NCBI GenBank assembly: GCA_910585415.1
Contig: CAJUDT010000114.1
Location: 1-6,345, forward strand
Source of the DNA: an uncultured Flavonifractor sp.
Lineage (GTDB): Bacteria > Bacillota > Clostridia > Oscillospirales > Oscillospiraceae
Direction of reading: 5' to 3'
DNA: 6,345 nt
Shown here: positions 1 through 5,314 of the stretch, one piece after another
Layout: each line of letters starts with the position of its first letter
Position numbering within the stretch: position 1 is the stretch's first letter
The notes under the pieces: generated by a model
Database searches by the model: none
Seen by the model: only the letters and a program-made list of their open reading frames with translations
What the model was told of the DNA's origin: nothing
Position numbers and translations under genes: made by a program

Positions 1-1
1 T

Positions 2-1069
2 GCCGAGTGCCTGGTGGGCATGAACGTGCTGGACCAGACCGCCATTGACAAGGCCCTCATCGCCCTGGACGGCACCCCCAACAAGTCCCGCCTGGGCGCC
101 AACGCCATTCTGGGCGCCTCCCTGGCCTGCGCCAAGGCCGCTGCCGAGAGCCTGGGCACCTCCCTGTACAACTATATCGGCGGCGTCAACGCCAAGACCC
201 TGCCCGTGCCCATGATGAACATTCTCAACGGCGGCGCTCACGCCACCAACAACGTGGACATCCAGGAGTTTATGATTATGCCCGTGGGCGCCTGCTGCTG
301 GCGTGAGGCCCTGCGCATGTGCGCCGAGGTGTTCCATACCCTCAAGAGCGTCCTGAAGGAGAACGGCACCCCCGCCGCCGGTGTGGGCGACGAGGGCGGC
401 TACGCCCCCAACCTGAAGAAGGACGAGGACGCTTTCAAGTGCATCGTGCAGGCCATCGAGAAGGCCGGCTACAAGCCCGGCGAGGACTTCAAGATTGCCA
501 TCGACGCCGCCGTGTCCGACTGGTTCAATGCCGAGACCGGCTGCTATGACCTGCCCAAGGCCAAGAAGTCCATGACCCGTCAGCAGATGGTCAACATGTG
601 GAAGAAATTCGCCGACTCCTACCCCATCGTCTCCATGGAGGACTGCATGGGCGAGGACGATATTGAGGGCTGGCAGATGCTCACCAAGGCCCTGGGCGAC
701 CGGGTGCAGCTGGTGGGCGACGACCTGTTCGTCACCAACACCGAGCGGCTGAAGATGGGCCTGGAGAACAAGATTGCCAACTCCATCCTCATCAAGGTCA
801 ACCAGATCGGCACCCTTACCGAGACTCTGGACGCCATTCAGATGGCCAACCGGGCCGGCTACACCGCCGTCGTCTCCCACCGCTCCGGCGAGACCGAGGA
901 CGCCACCATTGCCGACATTGTGGTGGCCACCAACGCCGGTCAGATCAAGACCGGCGCACCCAGCCGCACCGACCGCGTGGCCAAGTACAACCAGCTCCTC
1001 CGCATCGAGGAAGAGCTGGGCGACGTGGCCCTCTACCTGGGCAAGGAGGCTTTCTTCAACCTGAAGTAA
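2..1069 (+). CDS. eno: Enolase (phosphopyruvate hydratase), 5' end cut by window
   Basis: Converts 2-phosphoglycerate to phosphoenolpyruvate in glycolysis; cytoplasmic, Mg-dependent. The reading frame is open from base 2, and 355 residues are visible. Aligned from memory with E. coli enolase (432 aa), about 75 N-terminal residues are missing. Fragment numbering: the substrate-loop His is H80 in NGGAHATNN, then E89 in QEF and the acid/base Glu E131 in VGDEGGYAPN. Mg ligands are D168 (IAID), E213 (SMED) and D240 (LVGDD). The catalytic Lys is K265 (ILIKVNQIG), followed by SHRSGETEDATIAD (H293-D306) and K316 in AGQIKTG. All catalytic residues are present. Codon use is strongly biased (AAG for Lys, AAC for Asn, CTG for Leu), as in highly expressed genes. 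Odd points are DAAVSDWF in place of the usual D-x-A-x-S-E-F/W-Y, and several Cys at positions usually Gly or Pro. A terminator follows directly. Identity is very secure. Confidence 0.98.
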   Translation, partial: AECLVGMNVLDQTAIDKALIALDGTPNKSRLGANAILGASLACAKAAAESLGTSLYNYIGGVNAKTLPVPMMNILNGGAHATNNVDIQEFMIMPVGACCWREALRMCAEVFHTLKSVLKENGTPAAGVGDEGGYAPNLKKDEDAFKCIVQAIEKAGYKPGEDFKIAIDAAVSDWFNAETGCYDLPKAKKSMTRQQMVNMWKKFADSYPIVSMEDCMGEDDIEGWQMLTKALGDRVQLVGDDLFVTNTERLKMGLENKIANSILIKVNQIGTLTETLDAIQMANRAGYTAVVSHRSGETEDATIADIVVATNAGQIKTGAPSRTDRVAKYNQLLRIEEELGDVALYLGKEAFFNLK

Positions 1070-1102
1070 GCGCGTTCCTGCTATCCCGCCGTGAAATTCA
1101 GA

Positions 1103-1142
1103 GCCGCCGGACACACGCGCTGTCCGGCGGCTTCTTTATTTT
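1103..1142 (+). terminator. Intrinsic terminator of enolase
   Basis: A perfect 11-bp stem (1103-1113 with 1121-1131) encloses a 7-base loop and is followed by TTCTTTATTTT (1132-1142). It starts 33 bases after the enolase stop. The stem can be lengthened by an A-T pair and a G-T wobble. The placement and U-rich tail make this a classic Rho-independent terminator for the enolase transcript. Confidence 0.93.
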
Positions 1143-1166
1143 GGCGGCGCTGTTTTGGAAACGGAT

Positions 1167-1185
1167 GCGCAAATACCTTGCGCCC
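1167..1185 (+). repeat. 19-bp direct repeat, copy 1 (itself a small hairpin)
   Basis: GCGCAAATACCTTGCGCCC occurs here and again, identically, at 1358-1376. It is internally palindromic: GCGCAA pairs with TTGCGC around the loop ATACC. The unit can therefore act as a direct or an inverted terminal repeat of the element between the copies. The two starts are 191 bases apart. Confidence 0.9.
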
Positions 1186-1231
1186 AGACCGTCGAAAACC
1201 GCTTTGGCCAAAGGATTCGGAGGGAAAGATA

Positions 1232-1266
1232 GTGTGAAAGAAAACCGTCAGGGTTTTCTTTCGCGT
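1232..1266 (+). repeat. Hairpin 1 of the composite element
   Basis: GAAAGAAAACC (1236-1246) pairs perfectly with GGTTTTCTTTC (1252-1262) around the five-base loop GTCAG. The stem extends outward to 1232/1266 with one G-C pair and three pairs that are G-U only if the + strand is the RNA. It is not followed by a T-run, so it does not look like a simple terminator. The segment GAAAACCG also occurs at 1194-1201 and 1240-1247, so the first copy could compete for the same 3' arm. Confidence 0.85.
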
Positions 1267-1275
1267 CGGTATCAC

Positions 1276-1312
1276 AAAATTTCGGAACTTGTGCAACAAG
1301 TTTTGAAATTTT
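1276..1312 (+). repeat. Hairpin 2 of the composite element
   Basis: Seventeen bases (1276-1292) pair with 1296-1312 around the three-base loop GCA. Fifteen pairs are Watson-Crick. The remaining two are G1284 and G1285 opposite T1304 and T1303, which are G-U pairs in a + strand RNA but C-A mismatches on the other strand. The arms are AT-rich (AAAATTTC...GAAATTTT). Confidence 0.88.
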
Positions 1313-1314
1313 CC

Positions 1315-1358
1315 CCAGCTTGGCGGGAAAGTCCACCAGGACTTTTTCGACAAGCTGG
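1315..1358 (+). repeat. Hairpin 3 of the composite element
   Basis: A 20-base arm (1315-1334) pairs with 1339-1358 around the loop ACCA. Seventeen pairs are Watson-Crick, two are G-T (G1326, G1327) and one is a G-A mismatch (G1323 with A1350). It begins two bases after hairpin 2, and its last base is the first base of the second 19-bp repeat, so the units are packed with almost no spacer. Confidence 0.87.
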
Positions 1359-1376
1359 CGCAAATACCTTGCGCCC
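1358..1376 (+). repeat. 19-bp direct repeat, copy 2
   Basis: This is identical to 1167-1185. Here the stem is one pair longer (GGCGCAA with TTGCGCC, 1357-1375). Its right arm, TTGCGC at 1369-1374, lies at the -35 position of the promoter of the AAA+ gene. Confidence 0.9.
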
Positions 1377-1397
1377 TTTCCTGCTTTGAGCTATAAT
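1369..1397 (+). promoter_or_regulatory. Sigma-70-like promoter of the AAA+/XRE unit
   Basis: A perfect -10 box TATAAT lies at 1392-1397. Exactly 17 bases upstream is TTGCGC (1369-1374), a weak -35 matching 3 of 6 bases. It is part of the right arm of the 19-bp repeat. Transcription would start near 1404, about 35 bases before the TTG start codon. The -10 box and its position are convincing; the -35 assignment is tentative. Confidence 0.7.
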
Positions 1398-1425
1398 GCC
1401 GTTATGTCGTTATTCTCCAACAATC

Positions 1426-1431
1426 GAGGTG
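1426..1431 (+). promoter_or_regulatory. Ribosome site that decides the TTG start
   Basis: GAGGTG lies seven bases before the TTG at 1439. It is the only good Shine-Dalgarno match near the start of this frame, so it supports initiation at TTG rather than at a downstream codon. Confidence 0.75.
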
Positions 1432-1438
1432 TGTTCCA

Positions 1439-2896
1439 TTGAAAAACCCACTCAGCGCCGCGGAGGTGCACAAGCAGTACAACGCCAGCATCACGGCCTT
1501 CCGGCGGCAGCTCACCGACGGCGCATTGCGCCAGAAGTTCAATCAGGAGGCGGACACCTTCTTCCGGGCCTGCGCCCTGGGGGTGTGGCACAGCGACGGG
1601 GCCCCCGTCACGCCCCGGCATGTGGAATACTACAACGCCATTTACACCAAGGGCAATCCGGTCCCCTCCGTGCTCTTCTGGGAGCTCTCCACCGCCGTCA
1701 GCGAATACCCCGGCTTCCGGGCTCCGGCCTTTTTTGCCCGGATGCGGGCCTGTGACAAGGTCTCCGGCAGTTCCCTGGCCCGGAAATTTGTGGATGTGCT
1801 CACTTTGCTGCTCCTGCTCTTTGCCGCCGTGGACAACGTGGTCAGCGAAGAAGAGGCCGGATTCGTCAACCAGTGCGCCGACGCCCTGTCCGCCCTCTGC
1901 GGCCGGGACGGCCTGGACGAGGGCAAGCCCCCCCTCAACGCCCGGGATTTCATCTCCCAGCGGCCCGACGCCCCCCAGAATGGGGAGGCCGCCCCCGCTG
2001 CCGCTGCCTCCGGCGCCGCTGAGGCCCAGTCCCAGCCCAAAGAGGAAGCCGCCCCCGCCCCCAGCCTGGAGGAACTGCTCGCCCAGCTGGACGGGCTCTG
2101 CGGCCTGGAGAAGGTCAAGGCCGACGTGAAGAGCCTCATCAATCTGGTCAAGGTCCGAAAGCTCCGCCAGGAGCACGGCCTTCCCGTCCCGCCCATGAGC
2201 CTCCATCTGGTCTTTCTGGGCAACCCCGGCACCGGCAAGACCACCGTGGCCCGGCTGCTGGCGCAGATTTACCACGCCATCGGGGTCCTCTCCAAGGGGC
2301 AGCTGGTGGAGGTGGACCGGTCCGGCCTGGTGGCGGGCTTCGTGGGACAGACCGCCATCAAGACCAACGAGGTCCTGCAAAAGGCCCTGGGCGGGGTCCT
2401 GTTCATCGACGAGGCCTACGCCCTGGCCAACCAGGACGCCCCCAACGACTTCGGCAAGGAGGCCATTGAGGCCCTTCTGAAGGGCATGGAGGATCACCGG
2501 GCGGATTTGATTGTCATTGTGGCCGGGTATACCGAGCTCATGGGCAATTTCATCCACGCCAACCCCGGCCTGGAGAGCCGCTTCAACAAGTATTTCTACT
2601 TTGAGGACTACAACGGCGGGCAGCTCATGGAGATTTTCCGCTCCATGTGCGAGAAAAACGGGTATACCCTCGGGGATGAAACGGCCCAGTATGCCGCGCA
2701 GTATTTTTCCGAGCTCTATGAGAACCGGGACGAGAACTTTGGCAACGCGCGGGATGTGCGCAATGTGTTTGAGCGGGCCGTAGCCCGCCAGTCCGACCGG
2801 GTGGCCGCCCTGGAAGCCCCCGGCAAGGAGGACCTGATGGCCCTCACCCAAGCCGACCTCCAGGAGGATGAGGAAGCCAACACTACGGCTCCATAG
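1439..2896 (+). CDS. CbbX/SpoVK-type AAA+ ATPase with N-terminal TerB-like region
   Basis: A 485-residue protein from a TTG start chosen by its ribosome site. Residues 1-160 are a helical N-terminal region. Residues 116-155 (hydrophobic run, then AAVDNVVSEEEAGFVNQ) resemble the acidic metal-binding helices of TerB-like domains; that match is my inference. Residues about 172-212 are an Ala/Pro/Glu-rich linker. The AAA+ module follows: Walker A GNPGTGKTT (261-269), a CbbX-like pore segment SGLVAGFVGQTAIKT (295-309), Walker B VLFIDEAYAL (320-329, with D324 and E325), the sensor-1 strand VIVAGY (359-364), the arginine-finger region LESRF (R381) and sensor 2 GNARDVRN (R438). The family comprises hexameric remodelling ATPases such as CbbX (Rubisco activase) and the sporulation protein SpoVK. 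Extra N-terminal domains are common in Firmicutes homologues of unknown substrate. No Rubisco gene is nearby, so a Rubisco role is unlikely. It is probably cotranscribed with the small regulator 12 bases downstream. Confidence 0.9.
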   Translation: MKNPLSAAEVHKQYNASITAFRRQLTDGALRQKFNQEADTFFRACALGVWHSDGAPVTPRHVEYYNAIYTKGNPVPSVLFWELSTAVSEYPGFRAPAFFARMRACDKVSGSSLARKFVDVLTLLLLLFAAVDNVVSEEEAGFVNQCADALSALCGRDGLDEGKPPLNARDFISQRPDAPQNGEAAPAAAASGAAEAQSQPKEEAAPAPSLEELLAQLDGLCGLEKVKADVKSLINLVKVRKLRQEHGLPVPPMSLHLVFLGNPGTGKTTVARLLAQIYHAIGVLSKGQLVEVDRSGLVAGFVGQTAIKTNEVLQKALGGVLFIDEAYALANQDAPNDFGKEAIEALLKGMEDHRADLIVIVAGYTELMGNFIHANPGLESRFNKYFYFEDYNGGQLMEIFRSMCEKNGYTLGDETAQYAAQYFSELYENRDENFGNARDVRNVFERAVARQSDRVAALEAPGKEDLMALTQADLQEDEEANTTAP

Positions 2897-2908
2897 AAAG
2901 GAACTATT

Positions 2909-3127
2909 ATGCCTACAAAAGACAGACTTCGCGCCCTCCGGCTGGAGGCAAACCGTACCCAGATTCAAATCGCAAAGCTGCTGCACATTGAAGGGCGCAC
3001 CTACCAGCGCCTGGAGCTGGAGGATGTCCTGCCCTCCACCCGGCACCTGCTTACTCTGTCGGATTTCTATCAGGTTTCTGTGGACTATCTGCTCTGCCGC
3101 ACCGACCGGAGAGAGGTCAACCGCTGA
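2909..3127 (+). CDS. Small XRE/Cro-type helix-turn-helix regulator
   Basis: A 72-residue protein, essentially one Cro/C1-type DNA-binding domain. The helix-turn-helix spans roughly residues 17-38 (TQIQIAKLLHIEGRTYQRLE). It is followed by the family-typical tail LLTLSDFYQVSVDYLLCRTD (47-66). There is no effector domain, so it likely works as a dimer on a nearby operator. The ribosome site AAGGA lies six bases before ATG, and the gene starts 12 bases after the ATPase stop. No separate promoter is visible, so it is probably second in an operon with the ATPase and may autoregulate it. The recognition helix is degenerate compared with classic repressors (IEGRTYQRLE rather than S..TIS..E). Similar small regulators occur in phages and integrative elements, but no mobile genes accompany it here. 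Confidence 0.88.
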   Translation: MPTKDRLRALRLEANRTQIQIAKLLHIEGRTYQRLELEDVLPSTRHLLTLSDFYQVSVDYLLCRTDRREVNR

Positions 3128-3288
3128 ATTTCTGCAATTTACAGTTTATTCACAAGAAAGACACGATTTAGCCATCATTCTCCGTTATGATAGCTACAGA
3201 TTCAGAGATGAATCAAAGACCATCCTCCCAAACCAATTCCTCTCTTATCCCTCTCCAACACCTTTTGCAAAACACACACAAACACACA
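3128..3288. other. AT-rich untranslated stretch after the XRE gene
   Basis: These 161 bases are much more AT-rich than the flanking genes, and I see no gene in them. They hold a small hairpin, GATTCA-GAGA-TGAATC (3199-3214), with a GNRA-type loop, a -10-like TATGAT at 3186-3191 without a convincing -35 box, and a CA-rich run (about 3270-3290). An open frame starting at 3187 runs into mgtC, but it has no ribosome site and crosses the terminator, so I treat this as a 3' untranslated region or leader. Confidence 0.6.
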
Positions 3289-3335
3289 CCCGAAAGCCCC
3301 GGCCAATCTGGCTGGGGCTTTTCGGGTCGTTTTTT
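3289..3335 (+). terminator. Strong intrinsic terminator after the XRE gene
   Basis: The outer arms are 3289-3300 and 3314-3326 (CCCGAAAGCCCC with GGGGCTTTTCGGG, one bulged base). The inner arms GGCCA and TGGCT close a three-base loop (3306-3308). TCG and six T (3330-3335) follow. It lies 162 bases after the XRE stop and 80 bases before mgtC. It most simply ends the ATPase/XRE transcript; it could also act as an attenuator in an mgtC leader. Confidence 0.88.
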
Positions 3336-3337
3336 GG

Positions 3338-3366
3338 TTGCTTCTTTCCCAGATTCATGGTATGGT
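3338..3366 (+). promoter_or_regulatory. Candidate extended -10 promoter for mgtC
   Basis: TTGCTT (3338-3343), a 17-base spacer and TATGGT (3361-3366) preceded by TGG give a weak consensus promoter with an extended -10. It lies between the terminator and the gene, where a separate mgtC promoter would be needed. Each box matches the consensus only partly. Confidence 0.4.
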
Positions 3367-3384
3367 TATAGGGAATCACACCCT

Positions 3385-3410
3385 GCGCCCCCGGGGCGCG
3401 GAAAGGAGGT
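3385..3410 (+). promoter_or_regulatory. GC hairpin next to the strong mgtC ribosome site
   Basis: GCGCC pairs with GGCGC around CCCGG (3385-3399) and sits two bases before AAAGGAGGT (3402-3410), a near-perfect Shine-Dalgarno sequence five bases from the ATG at 3415. The ribosome site fixes the mgtC start. The hairpin next to it could affect translation, but no masking of the site is evident. Confidence 0.65.
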
Positions 3411-3414
3411 CCCC

Positions 3415-4095
3415 ATGGACGCCCTGTTGGACGCAACTCAGCTGGAGCATCTGCTCCGCATTGTACTGGCCGCCCTCTGCGGCGGGGCCGTGGGCTTTGA
3501 GCGGGAGCGCCGCTTCAAAAGCGCGGGCATTCGGACCCATTTGATCGTGGCCCTCTCCGCCGCCCTGATGACGGTGCTGTCCAAGCACGGCTTTACCGAC
3601 GTAGTGGGCAGCGGGGTCACGGTGGACGCCTCCCGCATCGCCGCCGGGGTGGTCAGCGCCATCGGCTTTCTGGGGGCGGGGGTCATTTTCTTCCGCAAGG
3701 ACGCCGTCAGCGGCGTCACCACCGCCGCAGGGCTCTGGGCCACGGTGGGCATCGGCATCGCCCTGGGGGCGGGGCGGTATTTTGTGGGCTGCGCCGTCAC
3801 GGGGCTGATTGTTCTGATTCAGGTGGTGCTCCACCACCGCACCCCCCTGGTGCGGCCCCAGAAGGTGGGGACGGTGGTCCTCCGCCTCACCAATCCCCAG
3901 CTGGAGGCCGCTGTGTGTACCCGTCTGGCGGGTATGGCCGAACGGATTGAGAGCATCCACTTCCGGCGGCTGGACGGAGATATGGTGGAAATCACCTGCG
4001 ACGTGATTTTTGCCACCGATTACAACGCCGAGCACCTGGTCCGGGCCTTGCAGGATATCCCAGAGCTGTACTCGGTGGAAATGCGGTGGCCCTGA
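3415..4095 (+). CDS. MgtC/SapB-family membrane protein
   Basis: A 226-residue protein. The start at 3415 is set by a strong ribosome site; the same frame is open to 3187 but without translation signals. The N-terminal half (about 1-142) has four or five membrane segments carrying the family signatures: GGAVGFERERR (23-33), SAGIRTHLIVALSAAL (36-51), AIGFLGAGVIF (82-92) and VTTAAGLWATVGIGIALGAG (101-120). The C-terminal part (about 148-226, GTVVLRLTN to EMRWP) is a soluble region like the ACT-type domain of longer MgtC proteins. Salmonella MgtC supports survival at low Mg and in macrophages and inhibits the F-ATP synthase. Many environmental and gut homologues have no proven role, so an ion- or acid-stress function is only an inference. 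The gene stands alone between two terminators and converges on the acyltransferase operon. Confidence 0.93.
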   Translation: MDALLDATQLEHLLRIVLAALCGGAVGFERERRFKSAGIRTHLIVALSAALMTVLSKHGFTDVVGSGVTVDASRIAAGVVSAIGFLGAGVIFFRKDAVSGVTTAAGLWATVGIGIALGAGRYFVGCAVTGLIVLIQVVLHHRTPLVRPQKVGTVVLRLTNPQLEAAVCTRLAGMAERIESIHFRRLDGDMVEITCDVIFATDYNAEHLVRALQDIPELYSVEMRWP

Positions 4096-4113
4096 CCCTC
4101 TTGTTGGACCGGC

Positions 4114-4158
4114 AAAGCGCCGGGCCGGAGCTCTGACCAGCTCCAGCCCGGCGCTTTT
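4114..4158. terminator. Shared terminator between convergent mgtC and the DHHW gene
   Basis: AAAGCGCCGGGC (4114-4125) pairs perfectly with 4146-4157. After one mismatch, an inner stem GGAGCT/AGCTCC (4127-4132 with 4139-4144) closes a six-base loop. TTTT follows on the + strand, and TTT from the AAA at 4114-4116 follows on the - strand. It lies 18 bases after the mgtC stop and just beyond the end of the opposing gene at 4164, so it likely serves both, although the T-runs are short. Confidence 0.83.
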
Positions 4159-4163
4159 GTACT

Positions 4164-5297
4164 TCAGCGGCCCAGCCAGACCAGGTTGCTGTCGCTGACA
4201 AAATTGGGGACACTGTAGAGGACCACCGCCGCGTCAATGCCGTGCTCCTTGATATAATCGCCCACGGAGAGCTTGTAGTACCGCAGGTCAATCAGGTGAA
4301 TTTCGGAAAAATGGGCCGTCAGGAAGGGGGTAAGGGAATCGCTGTAGGAATCCCGAATGAGCAGGAGCTTGGGGGCCTGGGTATTCGGTGTGCGGACCAC
4401 GCCCAGGGACTGCTGTCCGCCCAGGAACATGGCATACTTGTCCTTCACCGCCAGGAAGGTTTCGTCGTAGAGCTGCCGGGGCTCCTCCACCGGGTTCCCC
4501 TTCTGGTCGTAGGTGTGGGATACGACGGTGATGCCTTCCTCCGGAACATAGGTGTCCATGCAGTCCGGCTTTACCCAGCGCACGCCGGAGCTGGAGTAAA
4601 CCGTACCGTAAAAGTCCTCGCTGACGGTGGTCTTGGTGTACTGCTCCAGAGGCACCGGCTCCATCCCCAGGGCCCGTATGAGGGCGGTATAGCCGTAGTA
4701 GGCCCCCAGGCTGGTCCAGTGGTGGTCGGTGCGGTAGAAGATGTCCTCGGCCCGGTGGTCCCACAGCGGGGCGTAGGTGTCGAACCAGCGGGCCGCTGTA
4801 GCGGCCTTGGCCTGCTCCAGGACGGCCGTCTGACTGGCGTTGGGCGCCCCCTCAGGGAGGCGGTCCGCCCAGATACACGCCTGGGTGGGAATCAGCGAGA
4901 GATACACCGGGATATCCACATTTTCCACAAACTTATTCACATAATTCAGGTTGCCGGACACCTTCTCCCCATCCGGTTCGTCAAAACGGGTGATAAGGGT
5001 ATCCTGGCCGCAGAAATAGACCCCGTTGTTTTCCTGCTTGCCCAGAACCCGTTCGATGATGGACTTGAAGGCTACCCACTGGTCCCGGAACACAAACTGA
5101 TCGGTCATATAGGTCTCGAACTTGGACATAAATTCCCCGGTGCTCACGGTTTTCATGCTGAACGCCGGCATTTGAGCCAGCTCCCGGTTTTCCACCTGGG
5201 AAAAGGTCTTGTCCGGGGCAATGGCGCCGGCCGCCAGGAAGAAGAGCAGAAAGCCGCAGAAGAGGGCGGATATAAACATACAGTAGCGTTTGCTCAT
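4164..5297 (-). CDS. DHHW-family AlgX/AlgJ-like surface O-acetyltransferase partner
   Basis: A 377-residue exported protein. Residues 1-27 are a signal peptide or membrane anchor (SKR, then a hydrophobic stretch ending AGAIA). The family N-terminal signature VENRELAQMPAFS follows (35-47), then FETYMTDQFVFRDQW (60-74). The naming motif DHHW is at 191-194 in YRTDHHWTSLGAYYGY. LLLIRDSYSDSL (311-322) matches the GDS-type nucleophile block. By analogy with AlgX/AlgJ, D191, H193 and S317 would form the catalytic triad; this is family knowledge applied by inference. The ATG has GGAGG seven bases upstream. It starts 17 bases after the MBOAT gene stop, so the two form an operon. The likely role is to transfer acetyl groups, delivered by the MBOAT protein, onto an extracellular polysaccharide or wall polymer. 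The actual acceptor is unknown. Confidence 0.88.
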   Translation of the reverse strand: MSKRYCMFISALFCGFLLFFLAAGAIAPDKTFSQVENRELAQMPAFSMKTVSTGEFMSKFETYMTDQFVFRDQWVAFKSIIERVLGKQENNGVYFCGQDTLITRFDEPDGEKVSGNLNYVNKFVENVDIPVYLSLIPTQACIWADRLPEGAPNASQTAVLEQAKAATAARWFDTYAPLWDHRAEDIFYRTDHHWTSLGAYYGYTALIRALGMEPVPLEQYTKTTVSEDFYGTVYSSSGVRWVKPDCMDTYVPEEGITVVSHTYDQKGNPVEEPRQLYDETFLAVKDKYAMFLGGQQSLGVVRTPNTQAPKLLLIRDSYSDSLTPFLTAHFSEIHLIDLRYYKLSVGDYIKEHGIDAAVVLYSVPNFVSDSNLVWLGR

Positions 5298-5314
5298 GAG
5301 GATACCTCCAGTAA

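Larger units (their letters stand above)
1167..1376. repeat. Composite hairpin element between eno and the AAA+ gene
   Basis: About 210 bases hold no credible gene but are densely structured. In order there are: a 17-base hairpin unit (1167-1183), the 12-bp palindrome CTTTGGCCAAAG (1202-1213), a long hairpin (1232-1266), a second (1276-1312), a third (1315-1358) and a second copy of the first unit (1358-1376). From 1232 to 1376 nearly every base lies in a stem. Base composition (A/T-rich arms) contrasts with the GC-rich flanking genes. The pattern suits either an interspersed composite repeat (REP/BIME- or MITE-like) or a structured RNA. Short frames on both strands here have no ribosome sites and simply translate the repeats. 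The structure is seen directly; repetition elsewhere in the genome is an inference. Confidence 0.75.

Noticed and set aside
1205..1233. Possible promoter TTGGCC - 17 bases - GATAGT for an RNA from the composite element
   Set aside because: Only 4 of 6 bases match in each box, and TTGGCC is part of the palindrome; a chance match is likely without transcript data.
1081..1389. Three short open frames (75-90 aa) on both strands in the eno-AAA+ gap
   Set aside because: They have no ribosome sites, overlap one another, and their residues follow from the hairpin repeats and terminator.
1439..2896. Rubisco activase CbbX as the name of the AAA+ protein
   Set aside because: The motifs match the family, but there is no Rubisco gene, the protein carries an added N-terminal region, and the host looks like a fermentative Clostridia member.
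1391..3046. A 551-aa open frame antisense to the AAA+ gene
   Set aside because: It is a mirror of the GC-rich ATPase codons. Its composition is Gly/Leu/Val-rich with no recognisable domain, and the sense strand encodes a clear ATPase.
3149..3191. TTCACA (3149-3154) and TATGAT (3186-3191) as a promoter for mgtC
   Set aside because: The spacing of 31 bases is far too long, and no other -35 fits TATGAT.
3270..3291. CA-rich run as a CRISPR or microsatellite
   Set aside because: It is short and irregular, with no repeat-spacer pattern; just low-complexity sequence before the terminator.
3187..3414. 76-residue N-terminal extension of the MgtC frame
   Set aside because: It has no Shine-Dalgarno site, low-complexity residues, would be translated through a terminator, and is not part of the MgtC family; the ATG at 3415 has a near-perfect ribosome site.
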